DNA of 64,000 nt from Candidula unifasciata. Lineage: Eukaryota; Mollusca; Gastropoda; Stylommatophora; Geomitridae. The first letter of the stretch is position 1. Each line of letters begins with the position of its first letter. The DNA lies in NCBI GenBank assembly GCA_905116865.2, contig CAJHNH020007935.1, forward strand, positions 212,501 to 276,500, read 5' to 3'. Below, piece by piece: positions 9,791 through 20,705 of the stretch. Under the pieces are notes generated by a model. The model worked only from the letters and a program-made list of their open reading frames with translations, made no database searches and had not been told where the DNA came from. The position numbers and the translations under genes were made by a program.

Positions 9791-9889
9791 ATACCTCCCA
9801 GAACCTCCAATCAAGCCCCGTTGAATTAGTCTTTCATTGTTTGGATTCTGTCTCTTCTTTTGCATTGTCCATTTGATCCCATAGAGCCT

Positions 9890-10284
9890 TCTTCTTCTTC
9901 TCTTCCACCTTGTACCTCAGCGAAGTGTCGGGTGGGGTGGGGTTGGGGAGGGGGGGGGGTGGGGTGTAGTATTCGTTGATGAGCTCTGCCAAGAGCACTA
10001 TTAAGACTGGTGGTAATTTCTGTAAGGCTGTTCTTAATGCCATCAATCCATATTTTATGAGGTTTTCCACTCGCTCTATACCTGTTGTAATGTTTTAGTT
10101 TTGCTCGCTGTGGCAGATAGTACCAGGGCATTCTTGTTAGGTGTCCAAACAACTTCATTTGTTGTTTTTCGATGACCTGTAAGACTGGCTTTATTCCTAG
10201 CATTCGTCTGATTTCGTGATTTCGTATTCTGTCTTTCCTTGAAACTCCTGCAGCTCTTCTAAGGCATTTCATCTTTATTGTCAC
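9890..10284 (-). mobile_element. RTE-like LINE 3' end with GAA tail
   Basis: The minus strand carries MKCLRRAAGVSRKDRIRNHE, the GHLTRMP motif and GKPHKIWIDGIK. This is the C-terminal thumb-like region of RTE-type pol proteins, where GRPRxRW is typical. The 3' end is a G/C-rich patch followed by GAAGAAGAAG (plus-strand TTCTTCTTCTTCTC at 9889-9902). A sister copy sharing the last 250 bp is at 63555-63800. Confidence 0.8.
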
Positions 10285-10296
10285 AATTTTACGTTA

Positions 10297-10318
10297 ATTT
10301 ATTTTTTACTTTTTTTAT
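10297..10318 (-). terminator. Candidate polyadenylation signals
   Basis: AATAAA on the minus strand occurs at 10313-10318 and 10297-10302, 115-140 nt downstream of the exon-8 stop and just before the LINE fragment at 9890-10284. Confidence 0.45.
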
Positions 10319-10433
10319 TTATCATAAAGTAGCTCACCACCCAGAGGCGTGGCAGCAGTTAATCTAAACAGTATTATAGGACAATGAGGATGCTTTCTGA
10401 TAATATCATGCTTTAGCTTCGAATTGTTGGGTA

Positions 10434-11732
10434 TCAGACAGTACTTTCCTTCAACATCAAGCTTACTTCACCTTTATATCCAAACAGGGACATGAATGCG
10501 CCACCACCACCAGCAGACGGCCCATATACAACACCAGCATGTTCCACGCCACCCACTCTCTTAAATCTACTTTCATGTTGTTTAACATCAACTTGAATAT
10601 CATTTGTAACAATAGCTAATTGCTCGTTCCCGATAACATCATTTGCTACATCAATCATGTCATCCTCAGTGATATCATCAGAACAGGCTACATTAATAAT
10701 TTTTTTGTTGGTAGCATCTTCAACATTGGTCACACCAACAATGGTTTTGTTGGTGGCATTATCCATACTGGATACGCCTACAATTTTATCGTTGGTGACA
10801 TAATCACCACTGGCTATACCAACAATTTTGTCGGTAACATCACCAACGTTGACTATACTAACAATTGTTTCATTGATAATATTATCCACATTAGCTATCT
10901 CAACAACTGTTGTATCAGTGACATCATCCATATTGGCTACATCAACAATTGCTTCATTGGCAACATCATCGAAATTGGCTACATCAACGACTGTGTCGTT
11001 ACTGATAAATTCATCTACACCAGCAATTTTCTCGCCAGCGATGTCATCACTCGCTAAACCAACAGTTGTTTTGTCAAATGTTTCATTAGCGCAACAAATA
11101 ATTGCAGCATGTGCAGTGCATTCATCAAATGAATCATCAAAGCTGGTTCCACCAGCAGGTTTATCAGCATTGCACCCAACATTTACTACATCAACAACCC
11201 CCTCATTACTTCTACCACCAGCGTCGGCTATACCCACAGCCATATCAGCATAGATAACATCAACATTTGATACATCATTTGTATAAAAAGGGGTATCATT
11301 AACATTTGCTATAGCTACTGTATCATTAGAGGTATCATCATCATTTGCTATATCAGTTTTATCATTTGAAGCATCATCCACATTCGCTATGCCATGAACT
11401 GGAACACCAATGAAATGTCTGGAGACACAATCATTAACTCCCACTTGAGTGCCTGTATTGACCTGACGCCAAGCGGAGACTTGAGCAGAGTTCACAGTGT
11501 CTGTTGTAATTGGCGCCAACCAACAATCTGAAGAATCACACGATCTGCCATCATCTCCGTCACAAAGGGGAATTGTTGAAGAGTGATGCCTGCCTTCGAT
11601 AATGTCGGACAGAGTTCGTTCCAGATTTTCTGACTCTCTGATCAGGGCGTCAAATTCATCATCTGAGTTTGCCAAGCACTGACAGTTCCCCAGCTCTTCA
11701 GAGCCGTCTGTTGGCTGCCCGTCCTCCATTTT
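10434..11732 (-). CDS. Evi5-like: Evi5-like exon 8: acidic 14-residue repeat exon with stop
   Basis: After a polypyrimidine stretch the first AG on the minus strand is CATCAG|AAA at 11733. It gives phase 0 and 432 codons plus a stop at 10434. Residues 1-60 are acidic (KMEDGQPTDGSEEL, then SDDEFDALIRESENLERTLS). About residues 110-390 form degenerate repeats of 13-14 residues of the pattern [IV]-x-[IV]-A-N-x-D-D-x-[TS]-N-x-x-[IV], at least nine in strict register near the end. A basic and Gly-rich tail follows, ending KESTV, compatible with a class I PDZ ligand. A donor-like AAAG|GTGAAGTA at 10473 leaves open a spliced alternative. The repeat part has no known function here. Confidence 0.68.
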   Translation of the reverse strand, partial: KMEDGQPTDGSEELGNCQCLANSDDEFDALIRESENLERTLSDIIEGRHHSSTIPLCDGDDGRSCDSSDCWLAPITTDTVNSAQVSAWRQVNTGTQVGVNDCVSRHFIGVPVHGIANVDDASNDKTDIANDDDTSNDTVAIANVNDTPFYTNDVSNVDVIYADMAVGIADAGGRSNEGVVDVVNVGCNADKPAGGTSFDDSFDECTAHAAIICCANETFDKTTVGLASDDIAGEKIAGVDEFISNDTVVDVANFDDVANEAIVDVANMDDVTDTTVVEIANVDNIINETIVSIVNVGDVTDKIVGIASGDYVTNDKIVGVSSMDNATNKTIVGVTNVEDATNKKIINVACSDDITEDDMIDVANDVIGNEQLAIVTNDIQVDVKQHESRFKRVGGVEHAGVVYGPSAGGGGAFMSLFGYKGEVSLMLKESTV

Positions 11733-11994
11733 CTGATGTCCATGACGCACACACATCCCAGGTCCAGCAATAGGAATAGAAAAAAAAAAATAAATAAAAA
11801 TAAATAAAACTCCGGAAACTGAGTAACGTTGGATGATATTACAAGCAGAAATAGTTACAAAGATAGACATCAAATACTAGGCCGTATGTAGGTAGATTAG
11901 AATATATGAGTTAAAATAAAAATTACTGTAACACACAGGAAAACTCACAAACATATTCACATATACACACACGCATATATTTATATATGTGTGT

Positions 11995-11995
<1 letters not shown>

Positions 11996-12053
<58 letters not shown>
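11996..12053. repeat. T58 homopolymer
   Basis: A run of 58 T follows a short TATATGTGTGTG tract within Evi5-like intron 7. It may be the poly(A) of a minus-strand insertion, but no element body is recognised beside it. Confidence 0.85.
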
Positions 12054-12055
<2 letters not shown>

Positions 12056-12119
12056 AACTGGCATTGGATTTTGGTCAACAATAATATATAAACCTAATAA
12101 GGGGCATTAACCTCCATTT

Positions 12120-12482
12120 TTCACCCGGGATACACCGGTGTGTTGGGAAATGAACAGGCGGACAGACTGGCTCGCTCTGCACAACTTGGTGGAATACTGA
12201 TGCATGATAAGGCAGACGTGGCTAGGGCCTTGTGGGAGAGCGTATACAGTTCGGAGGAGCAGATGGATTACCACAGTCAGGTGAGACTGATGCAACGGGG
12301 AGTGACGAGAGAGAGCTGGCAGAGGCTCAGAGTTAAGGCAAGACAGACGTTTAATCAGAATGCTACTGGCACCATTAATATCGGAACTCTTCACTTGTTG
12401 CTGAAGATGGGGACGGAACGCTTATGAGAATTCCCCGAGTGCTATGATGTCGGTTCTTGAATCAACTCAACTCAACTCAACC
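12120..12482 (+). mobile_element. LINE 3' end with (TCAAC)n tail
   Basis: Begins inside an RNase H terminal motif (PGYTGVLGNEQADRLA) and ends LLLKMGTERL, then a decayed zinc motif, then ATCAACTCAACTCAACTCAAC at 12460-12480. It is a 5'-truncated copy of the same family as 20710, 30470, 47480 and 53085. Confidence 0.8.
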
Positions 12483-12499
12483 CTCCATAACACCGCATT

Positions 12500-12975
12500 T
12501 TCCCCATGCGTGCCTTCTAAGTGATTCTATGAGCATACTTAAGAAGACAGAAACAGGATGGATTCGAAGAAAATGGTTGGAGTCGCTGAAGAAATCTCGT
12601 CTGAAAGGAATTAGTTTCATTTCTGTGCCAGAACACTCTGGAGTAAGAGGGAATGAATGAGCGGATTGTCTTGCTGGCTGGGCCCCGATAAGTACAGGAA
12701 AAACAATGGATCGGGCAGACATTCTCAATGCTCTCAAGGAGGCAGGACTAGAAGTTGATTCTGGGGGCAAAGTTGAATCGGCAACACTCAAAAGATTACA
12801 AAAAATTCAGGTCAAAAGAGATGTTGCCAAACATGAAGGTAGCCAAAGAAGAATAGTAAAAAACACAGAACTGATATTATTAGTCACCACACGCTGGAGG
12901 ATATGCTGAAGGTAGGATACGAGCGCTTATGAATTTGTCCGATGTGCAATAAGGATAATCTGTCGATTAACTAAC
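12500..12975 (+). mobile_element. Second LINE fragment: decayed RNase H tail
   Basis: Encodes SDSMSILKKTE and PEHSGVRGNE, then an in-frame TGA where the family has the codon before AD. It continues as a basic C-terminal part, then further stops. It is diverged from the preceding fragment (different spacing and residues), so it is a separate family. Confidence 0.7.
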
Positions 12976-13145
12976 TAATCCTCCATAGCTTACCCCAGCC
13001 AGTCCCTGTGTGCAATAATTTACATTTCCAGCCACATATAACATAACTGTACGTGGATACTTTATATCTCAAAGTCTGAGTACTTTAGATAAAAAAAATC
13101 ACCGATACTTCCTACAGCGTTACACTCCACGTATTGGATAGTTAA

Positions 13146-13378
13146 GTTAGTTGCATATCCTATACATGATATTTCGGAACCAACCCCATCATTTCTTGGC
13201 GTTGTGGTTTTCCTAGGCAATTTTACGTCCAGTTGTTTGCCTTTGCTTTCTGGACGGTCGGCTTCCTGATACCGTTGTCGAATCCAACGCAAGGCGCAAG
13301 ACCCGCAGCTGGGATCGAACCCGGCACCCCGACATTACGAAGTGCTTTCGCAACGCCCAAGCCACAGATGCCGACATA
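13146..13378 (-). repeat. SINE-C copy (tRNA-derived)
   Basis: Reverse complement of the SINE-C family: GCTGGGATCGAACCCGGCA is its B-box region, followed by the tRNA-like head. It runs from the TTAGTTGCATATCC 3' end to the GATGCCGAC 5' end, diverged by many substitutions. Confidence 0.8.
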
Positions 13379-13715
13379 TGGGATAGAGCAAGGTAAAATG
13401 ACAGGTGTGTTAGTTCGCCCCAGCGAGACAGAAGAATATATTTAGATTTCTGTGCCGTCTCCACAGTGAAGGTTGCGGACATTGCACCCAGTCCTGTCTT
13501 TAGGGATACAAAGTTTTAAGACCACGACATATTTCACAGTACCATTATCATACTCAGTCTCAAAACTATGAGACAAAATACAGCTTTCTCACCTGATTCT
13601 GGAGATGACGTGAAGAGGTCACCAGGACATGGCTACGTGTCTGATCCCGTATCTTACCAGTGGTCAGCGTTTCGACTTTCTGTTGATGACAACACATGAC
13701 TACAGGCTACATCGT

Positions 13716-13895
13716 AAAGTAAAGATCCCTTTTTACGTCTTAGGCGCATCGGGCATATGGGAAGCGCACCCATATTTTTACAGACCAATCGGCACTAGCT
13801 GAGTAATATGGTCAGCATTACGCCGGCCGTTTTTACTTTCCCAGTACATCCATCCTGGTATCCATTTAAGGCTGGGTCGACCTACGACGCCCCAT
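13716..13895 (-). repeat. SINE-B variant body, head missing
   Basis: Contains the family core on the minus strand: GGTCAGCATTACGCCGGCC and AAGGCTGGGTCGACCTACGA, with the GGCGCATCGGGCATATGGG end. The tRNA head is absent, so it is 5'-truncated. It shares diagnostic differences with 22852-23045, forming a subfamily. Confidence 0.75.
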
Positions 13896-14177
13896 ACCAT
13901 GATAACAATCTACGCAGCCAGCAAGGGGTTTCCATCGCGGTACGTTGGAATTACGAGTCGGACTCGTCGCTATAGGCTACACCAGGGCTGTTTATATCTG
14001 GCCCGCTGATGCCAAGCAAATAGCCAGAGGATTTTTGCTAGTATTAATGACCCGATATGCTGTTTCTCTAGCTTCTGGCCCCTTGATGATCCCCACTTTC
14101 AAAACTGTCGCTCCTGTGTAAACTTAGTTGAAAACCCCTGGACTATGTATCAGTGAGAGCTCTTATGTACACTAGTT

Positions 14178-14402
14178 AGGTTGCGTATCCTTTTCAGAAC
14201 ATTAAAGAACCAACCCCAGTTTTTTTTTTTTTTTTGTTGTGATTTTTCTAGGGCAATTTACGTCCAGTAGTTTGCCATTGCTTTCTGGAAGGTCAGCTTC
14301 TCCATACCACTGTTGAATCCAACGCAAGGCACCCAGCTTGAATGGAACCTGGCATCCCGGAATTACAAAGCTCGTACGCAACACCTAAGCCTCAGACGCC
14401 GA
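14178..14402 (-). repeat. SINE-C copy
   Basis: TTAGGTTGCGTATCCTTTTC through TTGCCATTGCTTTCTGGAAG to the decayed B-box and CAGACGCCGAC head, minus orientation. A T15 run at 14220-14234 sits in the body. Confidence 0.75.
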
Positions 14403-14429
14403 CCTCCTGTACACTGCTGACTGAATAAA

Positions 14430-14605
14430 TTAAAAATGGCTCTTTTCCATACAGTGGGCTAATCGGGCACATAATGCTAGAACCACATTTTGTGTAGACC
14501 AATCGGCACATGACAAGTGATGTGGTCAACACAACACCGACCGCCTTTACTTTCCAGGATCCCAAGTGGTACTCATTGTAGCCTGGGTTGACCTATATGC
14601 CAAAA
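14430..14605 (-). repeat. Old SINE-B fragment
   Basis: Matches the family core (GTAGACCAATCGGCACATGA, then ACCGACCGCCTTTACTTTCC) with high divergence. Confidence 0.6.
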
Positions 14606-15525
14606 CTCTGAGAAGTTATTTCCTAACCATTTCTCTATGTGCAGTACATTTTAAGAATTTGAATTTCTTCTGCCAACAGTCTTTGCCGTGTGGCTTTGAT
14701 AATAATGCCCGTCTTGTGAATTGTCGATCAGTTATGATACAGCTAGCTGTTCTACACGCTGTCCAGCAATTGCTCTTATGTACATTAATGGCACGGAATG
14801 CTGCAAGAATAAAAAAGGCAACAGCTGGAACTAAGTGAGTTAACATAACAAGTGGACAGAAACAAAAGATTAACACTCGCATTCGACTGGGGCGCCGACA
14901 CAAAGAAAACAATTGGGGGGGAGGGGTCAGCCCTCTTATAAATTCTCAAGACGCCTAAGCCCTGTTTAAGTAAATTATAATACAGTAAAACTTCGATTAA
15001 CAGTCACTCGTTTAACCGTCACTTTCTGTTATCTGGTATCGGCTTTAAAAAAAAAAGCGTGAGTATCAACAAACAGGCATTTAAAATTGTCCACGGATTA
15101 CTTGTAAACACTACTGTATAAAGCTGGAAGTTACCGTACTGTTTGAAATGCATGAAAAGGCACACGCAACACAGATTCTACTTATTCGGAAAATCGCGCA
15201 GAAAGCTCGAGCCTCTAAGTCACTGAAAGAGATGACATATTATTGTAAAGTAATTTACATATTTTATAGTATAACATTTCTGTACATTACTACTCTTACA
15301 TTGAAGTTGATATTGATCGTGTTGTAAAATTAAAACAATATTTATGTATTTATTGTTTTTTAAATGATTTGTTTTTCATTTTCCTGCCAAGCCCGCTAAG
15401 AAATCATGTTACTAAAAAAAATATATATATAGATATTATGTTATCCGTATATCTGGTTATCCGTTCCAGCGCTGATCCAGAGGGTGATGGTAATCGAAGC
15501 TCCGTTGGTTCGATATTGGTCTCCC
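14606..15525. other. Intron interval; possible pogo/Tigger-like end at 14984
   Basis: Mostly featureless intron of the Evi5-like gene. CAGTAAAACTTCGATTAACA at 14984 resembles the terminal repeat of pogo/Tigger-type MITEs. TTATCCG-type motifs recur at 15435-15470, but no clean inverted partner or TA duplication was found. Confidence 0.35.
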
Positions 15526-15925
15526 CAGACCCCGACCATATACACACTAGCTCACTTCTGATTCGTAGTTCCTGAGCCCCGTGACCTTCGCGCAGGTTAC
15601 GAGGGGGGGGGGGGGTGTCCGCAAAGCCGCTGATATCGCGTGTTGTACATTTCAGCACGCCAGCGCTTTTAACATTCCAAAAACATGGAGAAACTGGGTC
15701 TAACATCCCCAACCCCCCCTCTTAGAGTGCTGCCAACTATGTCACAGGCAATCTCTTTCTCGGAAAGAAAACGTAAATGCAAGATATCGCAGAAATCAAA
15801 CAACACAGCGGGACACACCCTTAACCGTCAGGAAAGTCGACCATACAAAGAAACTTGTAAATGAAAAGTGGCCTACTCTGTTTGGGGAGACTAACGTCAA
15901 ACTAACCCGAAGTTCTAATGTAGTA
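15526..15925 (-). repeat. Uncharacterised dispersed element J, copy 1
   Basis: About 390 bp is homologous, in inverted orientation, to 27000-27370: shared blocks include TTAACATTCCAAAAACATGG, CACGCCAGCGCTTTTAA and AAAGTGGCCTACTCTGTTTG-like sequence. No coding motif is recognised. A G13 run lies inside at about 15602-15614. Confidence 0.6.
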
Positions 15926-15959
15926 AAAATAAATGCAATGAAATCCCCTTTTTTTAAAA

Positions 15960-16110
15960 CACCTTGAGGCGTATCGGGCACATAGGACTATAGCAATATT
16001 TTATAGACCAAATGGCATTCGATGGATGATATGTTCAGCATCACATCGGTAGCCTTTACTTCCCAGGACTGAACCTGGTACCTATTTAAGGCTATATCGA
16101 CCTAGGAGCC
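15960..16110 (-). repeat. Old SINE-B fragment
   Basis: GAGGCGTATCGGGCACATAG, ATAGACCAAATGGCATTC and TAGCCTTTACTTCCCAGGAC identify the SINE-B body. Confidence 0.65.
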
Positions 16111-16196
16111 AAGGAAATATTTAAAAAAAAAAAAGTCTGTCACCGTCACGGCCAGAAACTGTGACCTTCCGAATCCCGTTTTTACTGTAGTGTAAT

Positions 16197-16265
16197 AATA
16201 ATGTGCTGAAAACTAATAATGTGCTGAAAACTAATAATGCGCTGAAAACTAATAATGCGCTGAAT
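16197..16265. repeat. Short tandem repeat, about 19 bp x 4
   Basis: AATAATGTGCTGAAAACT recurs in tandem with T/C variation (GTGCTG, GCGCTG) from 16197 to 16265, inside intron 7. Confidence 0.8.
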
Positions 16266-16734
16266 GGTAAAAAAAATATACATATTTTAAAATAATAGGA
16301 AATGTCCTAATGAAAACTTGAAAAGAGAACGTCTATACACGGTTGTGGTCAGACTTAAAATCAGTGGTAACTGCACACCACAAGGATTTGAAGTACAAAT
16401 AAGACAGTAAAGAAAACTGTCATCCATATAAATGGGCGTCCGGCCAGTTGAACGAGGAGCAAGTTTGGAATTTGTGTTTTTGAGGAATCGAATTAAATCG
16501 AGCATAGCCCTCTTACAAATTTAAGGCTTTCAGCCCACACCATCCCCTCCCCCCACACACAAAAAAAAAAAACCAACCCCTTATGTTTGTGACTAAGCCC
16601 CCAGGTTCCGTCGCCCCTGATAAATGGTCCAGAGGAGAGCCAAATAAAACGTACAGCGAGTTGCTGGGTACTGAATGAGTGACAACATTTAAAAAAAAAA
16701 AAAAAAAAAAGACGACTGACGAAAGTCACATGAC

Positions 16735-16977
16735 CTGTATATCAATTTCCGCAAGCTGGCGTCTCAGTTCAGCAATCTGCTGCATGCGTTCAGCATCTTT
16801 TATGCGCGCAATGATTGCAGCCTCTTTTCTGGTGCTTTCGGTGTCGTCGAGTTTTCGAGTCAGCGCGTTGATGTGTGCCTGCATGGCTTTCTTGTCTTGT
16901 GATATTTCTTCTAGAAGTTTCTTTATCTTCTTGTTATCTGCAGACACTCGACGGATTTGATCTGTGCAGATCTGGTT
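16735..16977 (-). CDS. Evi5-like: Evi5-like exon 7 (243 nt, coiled coil)
   Basis: A strong acceptor, TTCCTCTCGTCTGACAG, and donor ATACAG|GTCATG bound 81 codons in phase 0-0. The product is a long amphipathic coil. Its end, IAELRRQLAEIDIQ, mirrors the VAELQQHIAELEIQ segment late in the EVI5 coil as recalled. A flanking A20 tract lies just past the donor in the intron. Confidence 0.8.
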
Positions 16978-17211
16978 CTGTCAGACGAGAGGAACAAGTG
17001 GTCAGTGTTGTACACTATCACATAAATCTCATGCTGAGAGTAAGGCGTCTGAATAATCACGTAATTAGATTAATATCCAGCGGTGAGATAAATATGGATA
17101 CACCTTTTTATAATGTTATATACTTGTCTTATCTCCCTATTTTCACATTGGTTTACCACATGTTTCTCCTCCTCATGTGTTTCCTCTTCTTCATCTTCCT
17201 ACTTCCTCTCC

Positions 17212-17400
<189 letters not shown>

Positions 17401-17565
17401 GGTACTTTATCTGTAATTCGCCCCAAACAAAAGAAATTCCCTGAGTTCCCGAGCTCTAGCCCCAACCCTAACTCTAATCCTAAACATAACCCATAACACA
17501 TCTAGAATATTTAGACGTTCCCGGGAACTCCTTTGTTTGGGGTATATTAAAAATAAAGTACCCCC
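17401..17565. mobile_element. MITE/foldback element K, copy 2 (165 bp)
   Basis: The left end GGTACTTTATCTGTAATTCG, with CCCCAAACAAAAGAAATTCC, is the inverted complement of the right end (TTTGTTTGGGGTATATTAAA then AATAAAGTACC), giving terminal inverted repeats of about 45 bp. The centre contains CCCTAACTCTAATCC-like telomere-like sequence. The same inverted arms occur at 58856-59093. No coding capacity. Confidence 0.7.
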
Positions 17566-18119
17566 TCTTCCCCCCCCCCCCTCTTTTGGTGGTTTTAAAT
17601 ATTAATTTCCCCATCCTGCGTCTCCCCTTATTTCTCCTCCCCCTACTACTTCTGCTACTACTGCTGCTGCTGCTACTACTGCTGCTACTACTACTGCTGC
17701 TGCTACTACTCCTACTCCTACTGCTCCTATGTACACTATTGCTACCTCTGCTTCTGTCTCACTCGGTAGTTAAACAAAGACGGTTACTTTCCTATCAATC
17801 CATTCGTCACCAGAGATCGTCGTTCCACAGTTCCCCCACCGCCGCCCACACACCATTTTCCTTCGAAAACAGTCATCTAAGAACTGGCTTAAGCCTACAC
17901 GGTTATTGCTTATGTTTCCAATAAATCCTTAGCGGACGTTATTTCCTAAATCCCCAAGTATTTTGTTGCATTCCTAAATGCAGCTACACATTCTCATGAT
18001 TCATGAGATGGTATGCGGTGCCACAAAGAAAACATGGATAGGCCTGAGCTCCCAGGTTTTAGCCCCTAAGCATGAGCATGCTTGCAGCTAGTATCTTTAA
18101 TTCTGACACATTCGATAAT

Positions 18120-18320
18120 TTACTTTTGATTCGATCCCAGCTGCGGACGATTTGACAGCAGACCGTCTTGCGTTGGTTTTGAAAGTGGTACTGAGAGTTG
18201 ACCCTTCAGAAACAGTGGCACACAACTGAACGTAAAATATACCTATAAAAACTCACAATAGCTAAAAACAAACGCTGGGGTTAGTTCTGCAACGTCCTGC
18301 AAAGAATATGCTACTAACTT
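18120..18320 (+). repeat. SINE-C pieces
   Basis: GATTCGATCCCAGCTGCGGA with GTCTTGCGTTGGTTTTGAAA at 18125-18190, and GGGTTAGTTCTGCAACGTCC at 18278-18297, are the B-box side and 3' end of SINE-C in plus orientation, with diverged sequence between. They lie in intron 6, just downstream of exon 6. Confidence 0.6.
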
Positions 18321-18359
18321 TTTTATACGTTTGTTAATATCGTGTAGGACGAGTTTCAC

Positions 18360-18563
18360 CTGATCAGGCCTCATAAAATCTTGACCTTTCACCTTTTTGC
18401 TGAGTTCATCCAAGTTATTTTCCGAGTCGTGTAGCTGGTTCTGACTCTCTCGCAGCTGACGCAAGGCCATGCTCAGTCTGGTTCTCACTGCATACAGCTG
18501 CTCTACATTCTGCGCCCAGGCCACTTTGTCCTGAACTAGTTTGTCTGCCAAGGATGTTGATTC
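18360..18563 (-). CDS. Evi5-like: Evi5-like exon 6 (204 nt, coiled coil)
   Basis: Acceptor ACGTTAAACAG and donor GATCAG|GTGAAA, phase 0-0, 68 codons. It begins ESTSLADKLVQDKVAWAQN, matching EVI5 at the same place, then continues as a Leu/Gln/Glu-rich coil (LRESQNQLHDSENNLDELSK). Reading through the donor would add only about 30 codons of SINE-derived intron, supporting the splice. Confidence 0.85.
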
Positions 18564-18837
18564 CTGTTTAACGTAACAATACATAGTTTTCAGGTCATGT
18601 GTGTATGTAAAGCTTAAAAAAAAAATATGTACACCTGTTTCTGCTTCCTGCTCTTCTGGCCGCTTCGACCGAAGATACATCCAGTGTTGCAAAGTTTCTC
18701 TGGTCTCCTTTCCGTCTTTGTCTTGGTCTGTCTCGTGCTCTACGTCCATTTCCTCTTTTGGTGTATGCCTTGTGTGGTATGGCATCGCAAGGCATTTTTT
18801 TTAAACAGGCAAACCATTTTATCTGCTAGACGTTCTA

Positions 18838-19130
18838 AAAGCGTTGAACATCAGGGAGAACTGGCTTCATAAACAGCATCCTGTCCCGAAAGTTGAAGTA
18901 TTTTGGCCACAACAAGCGTCATGGTGGCTTGGAAAAGACGGCGATAGAGAGTGCAGTTTGTGGAAGGCGAGGCAGGGGTCGACCAACGCAAAGATGGATA
19001 CAAGACATGGAAGAAGCATTGGCATTAAAAGCACATGAGGCCGGAGAGCTGGCTCGGGAAAGGGATACTTTCAGGCGAGACGTGAAGAGAGCGACGTTCT
19101 GTAAAGAACTTGCTTATTGATGATGAATCT
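18838..19130 (+). mobile_element. RTE-like LINE 3' tail (GRP-RW family)
   Basis: Encodes LKYFGHNKRHGGLEKTAIES, RGRPTQRWIQDM, then AGELARERDTFRRDVKR, ending at a stop and a TGATGAATC tail. Other copies are at 23760, 25505, 40680 and 43345 (plus) and 49185 (minus). The fragment lies in intron 5. Confidence 0.8.
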
Positions 19131-19352
19131 ATCTGCTTTGTCTGTTAACAAATAATAGGTGCTGTTAAATGAGCACAGTTTGAGTAAAATTCTGGTGTAC
19201 GAGTCACAAGTTACATAACATAAGCACAACCAGACGGTAGGCGACTCATAATATTTATGATTAAATGATCAGAGAGGTGATCCTGCAGAAGTTGAGTAAC
19301 CAGGAAAAGTCAGAGAAAAAGATGAAGGTTGATAAGTTGATACATTACTGAC

Positions 19353-19406
19353 CTTTTCCAGATTGTCAATTCTCTGTTTCAGCAAAAGATTTTCTGTCCT
19401 GAGTCG
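19353..19406 (-). CDS. Evi5-like: Evi5-like exon 5 (54-nt microexon)
   Basis: Acceptor TTTATGTTTCAG and donor AAG|GTCAGTAA enclose exactly 18 codons in phase 0-0: RLRTENLLLKQRIDNLEK. This is the most diagnostic EVI5-family segment in the window (RLRTEN.LLKQRI..LEK). Confidence 0.85.
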
Positions 19407-19584
19407 CTGAAACATAAAACTTGTAATTTCATTGGTGTGTGGGAGAATGGGGTATGGGGTTACTGACAACAATCACACATATGTAGAGGTGTGGGTGTAT
19501 ATTAGTCTCTTACTATCTCTCTCACTCACTCTCGCCGGGTCTCCCTTTCACTCTTGCTGTCTCTCTGTCACTCTCTCCCTTTGA

Positions 19585-19589
19585 CTTCA

Positions 19590-19666
<77 letters not shown>

Positions 19667-19822
19667 TCTCTTCACCCCTCTATTATCTTTTGGTCTCTCT
19701 TGCTTTCACTCTAATTTGTGTTTTGTTTTGTATTTCACTCTACCTCGCATTTGCTCCCTCTCATTGTCTCTGTATGTCTCTCTCTCTCTCTTTCTGTGTG
19801 TGTTCTCTCATGTTTTCACTAC

Positions 19823-19856
<34 letters not shown>

Positions 19857-20008
19857 GAAATACTACTGCTGTGTGAAAGATGGGAGTTTGTAAGAGCCTA
19901 ATGTAAGACAGGCCTACGTGCCTATATTGTGACCCTTTGAAAATAAAGTTTGTTCGTTCGTTCGTTCGTTCGTTCGTTCTCTCTCTCTCTCTCCCCCTCT
20001 CTCTCTCA
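19585..20008. repeat. (CT)n and (GTTC)n microsatellite cluster
   Basis: (CT)n at 19589-19655 and 19818-19854, (GTTC)8 at 19949-19980, then (CT)n to 20008. All lie in intron 4, immediately upstream of exon 5 on the gene strand. Confidence 0.9.
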
Positions 20009-20136
20009 ATACGTGTCGTTTTTTACACTCCCCCTATAGTTCAGTTCACCCATTCACTTTCATCGTGCTTTCTCTTTTGTGCGCTCTCATCGTGAGAACA
20101 GAATTGTTTATATAAATCATAACAAACAAAACTCAC

Positions 20137-20197
20137 CCGTAACTCGATTTCATCCTCGTTCTCCTTCTTTTTTAACTCCGAGTAATCCTTCTCTAGC
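20137..20197 (-). CDS. Evi5-like: Evi5-like exon 4 (61 nt, coiled coil)
   Basis: Acceptor GGTTGCAG and donor CGG|GTGAGT. Phase 2 in, 0 out. It completes an AAG Lys codon with exon 3 and encodes LEKDYSELKKKENEDEIELR. This closely parallels the KLEKEY...EEQVEIK segment of EVI5 as recalled. Highly charged, heptad-compatible. Confidence 0.8.
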
Positions 20198-20589
20198 CTG
20201 CAACCATACAAATCAGGCTAACATTAACTCTTTCAGTGCCAAGCACTCACTTTGCTTTGGTTAGTTTATATGTGATTTGCTTTTCTTGTCTTACTCATTT
20301 TCTAGCTGGTAAATTAACCCTCTCTAACCCCCTATTATTTTGATAGCTCTATGTGGTTATTTATTTGAAACGTCCCAGACCCAGCCATGCCCTACATAAA
20401 AAGTCAATTGTTAGGTTATGTTAAAGTAATATCTGCCTGGGGCTCAAAATGTTAATATTTTGATTGAGGCAATAGAAGTACCCTGTTCCTTATCGGTATA
20501 GACTCAACAATAACGATGCAGGTCAATAATGCTTTCCTTCTTTAATACACGCACAGTGAGTGGCAAAATGGACAACAGGATACCACAGA

Positions 20590-20705
20590 GCAGTGTTCCT
20601 CAACATTTTAACCTCCGCGGACCATCAAACCTGGAACATTGTTTCTCGGCATATCTGACAGCTAACCTAACATAGAAACCAACACCAAAAATTGATGGTA
20701 GTTTA
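20590..20705 (+). mobile_element. hAT-type MITE left end, truncated
   Basis: CAGTGTTCCTCAACATTTTA followed by CCTCCGCGGACCATC resembles the start of hAT MITEs (CAGTGnTTCCCAACC...GCGGACC). The right end is missing; a LINE fragment begins at about 20705. Confidence 0.45.

Noticed and set aside
10620..11253. Plus-strand repeat-bearing frames (145 and 141 codons)
   Set aside because: Antisense of exon 8; only the minus frame joins by splice phase to the coil exons, though the plus frames are also open because of the repeat.
14984..15470. Pogo/Tigger-type DNA transposon
   Set aside because: The left end is suggestive, but the expected inverted right end and TA duplication were not found; kept only as a note.
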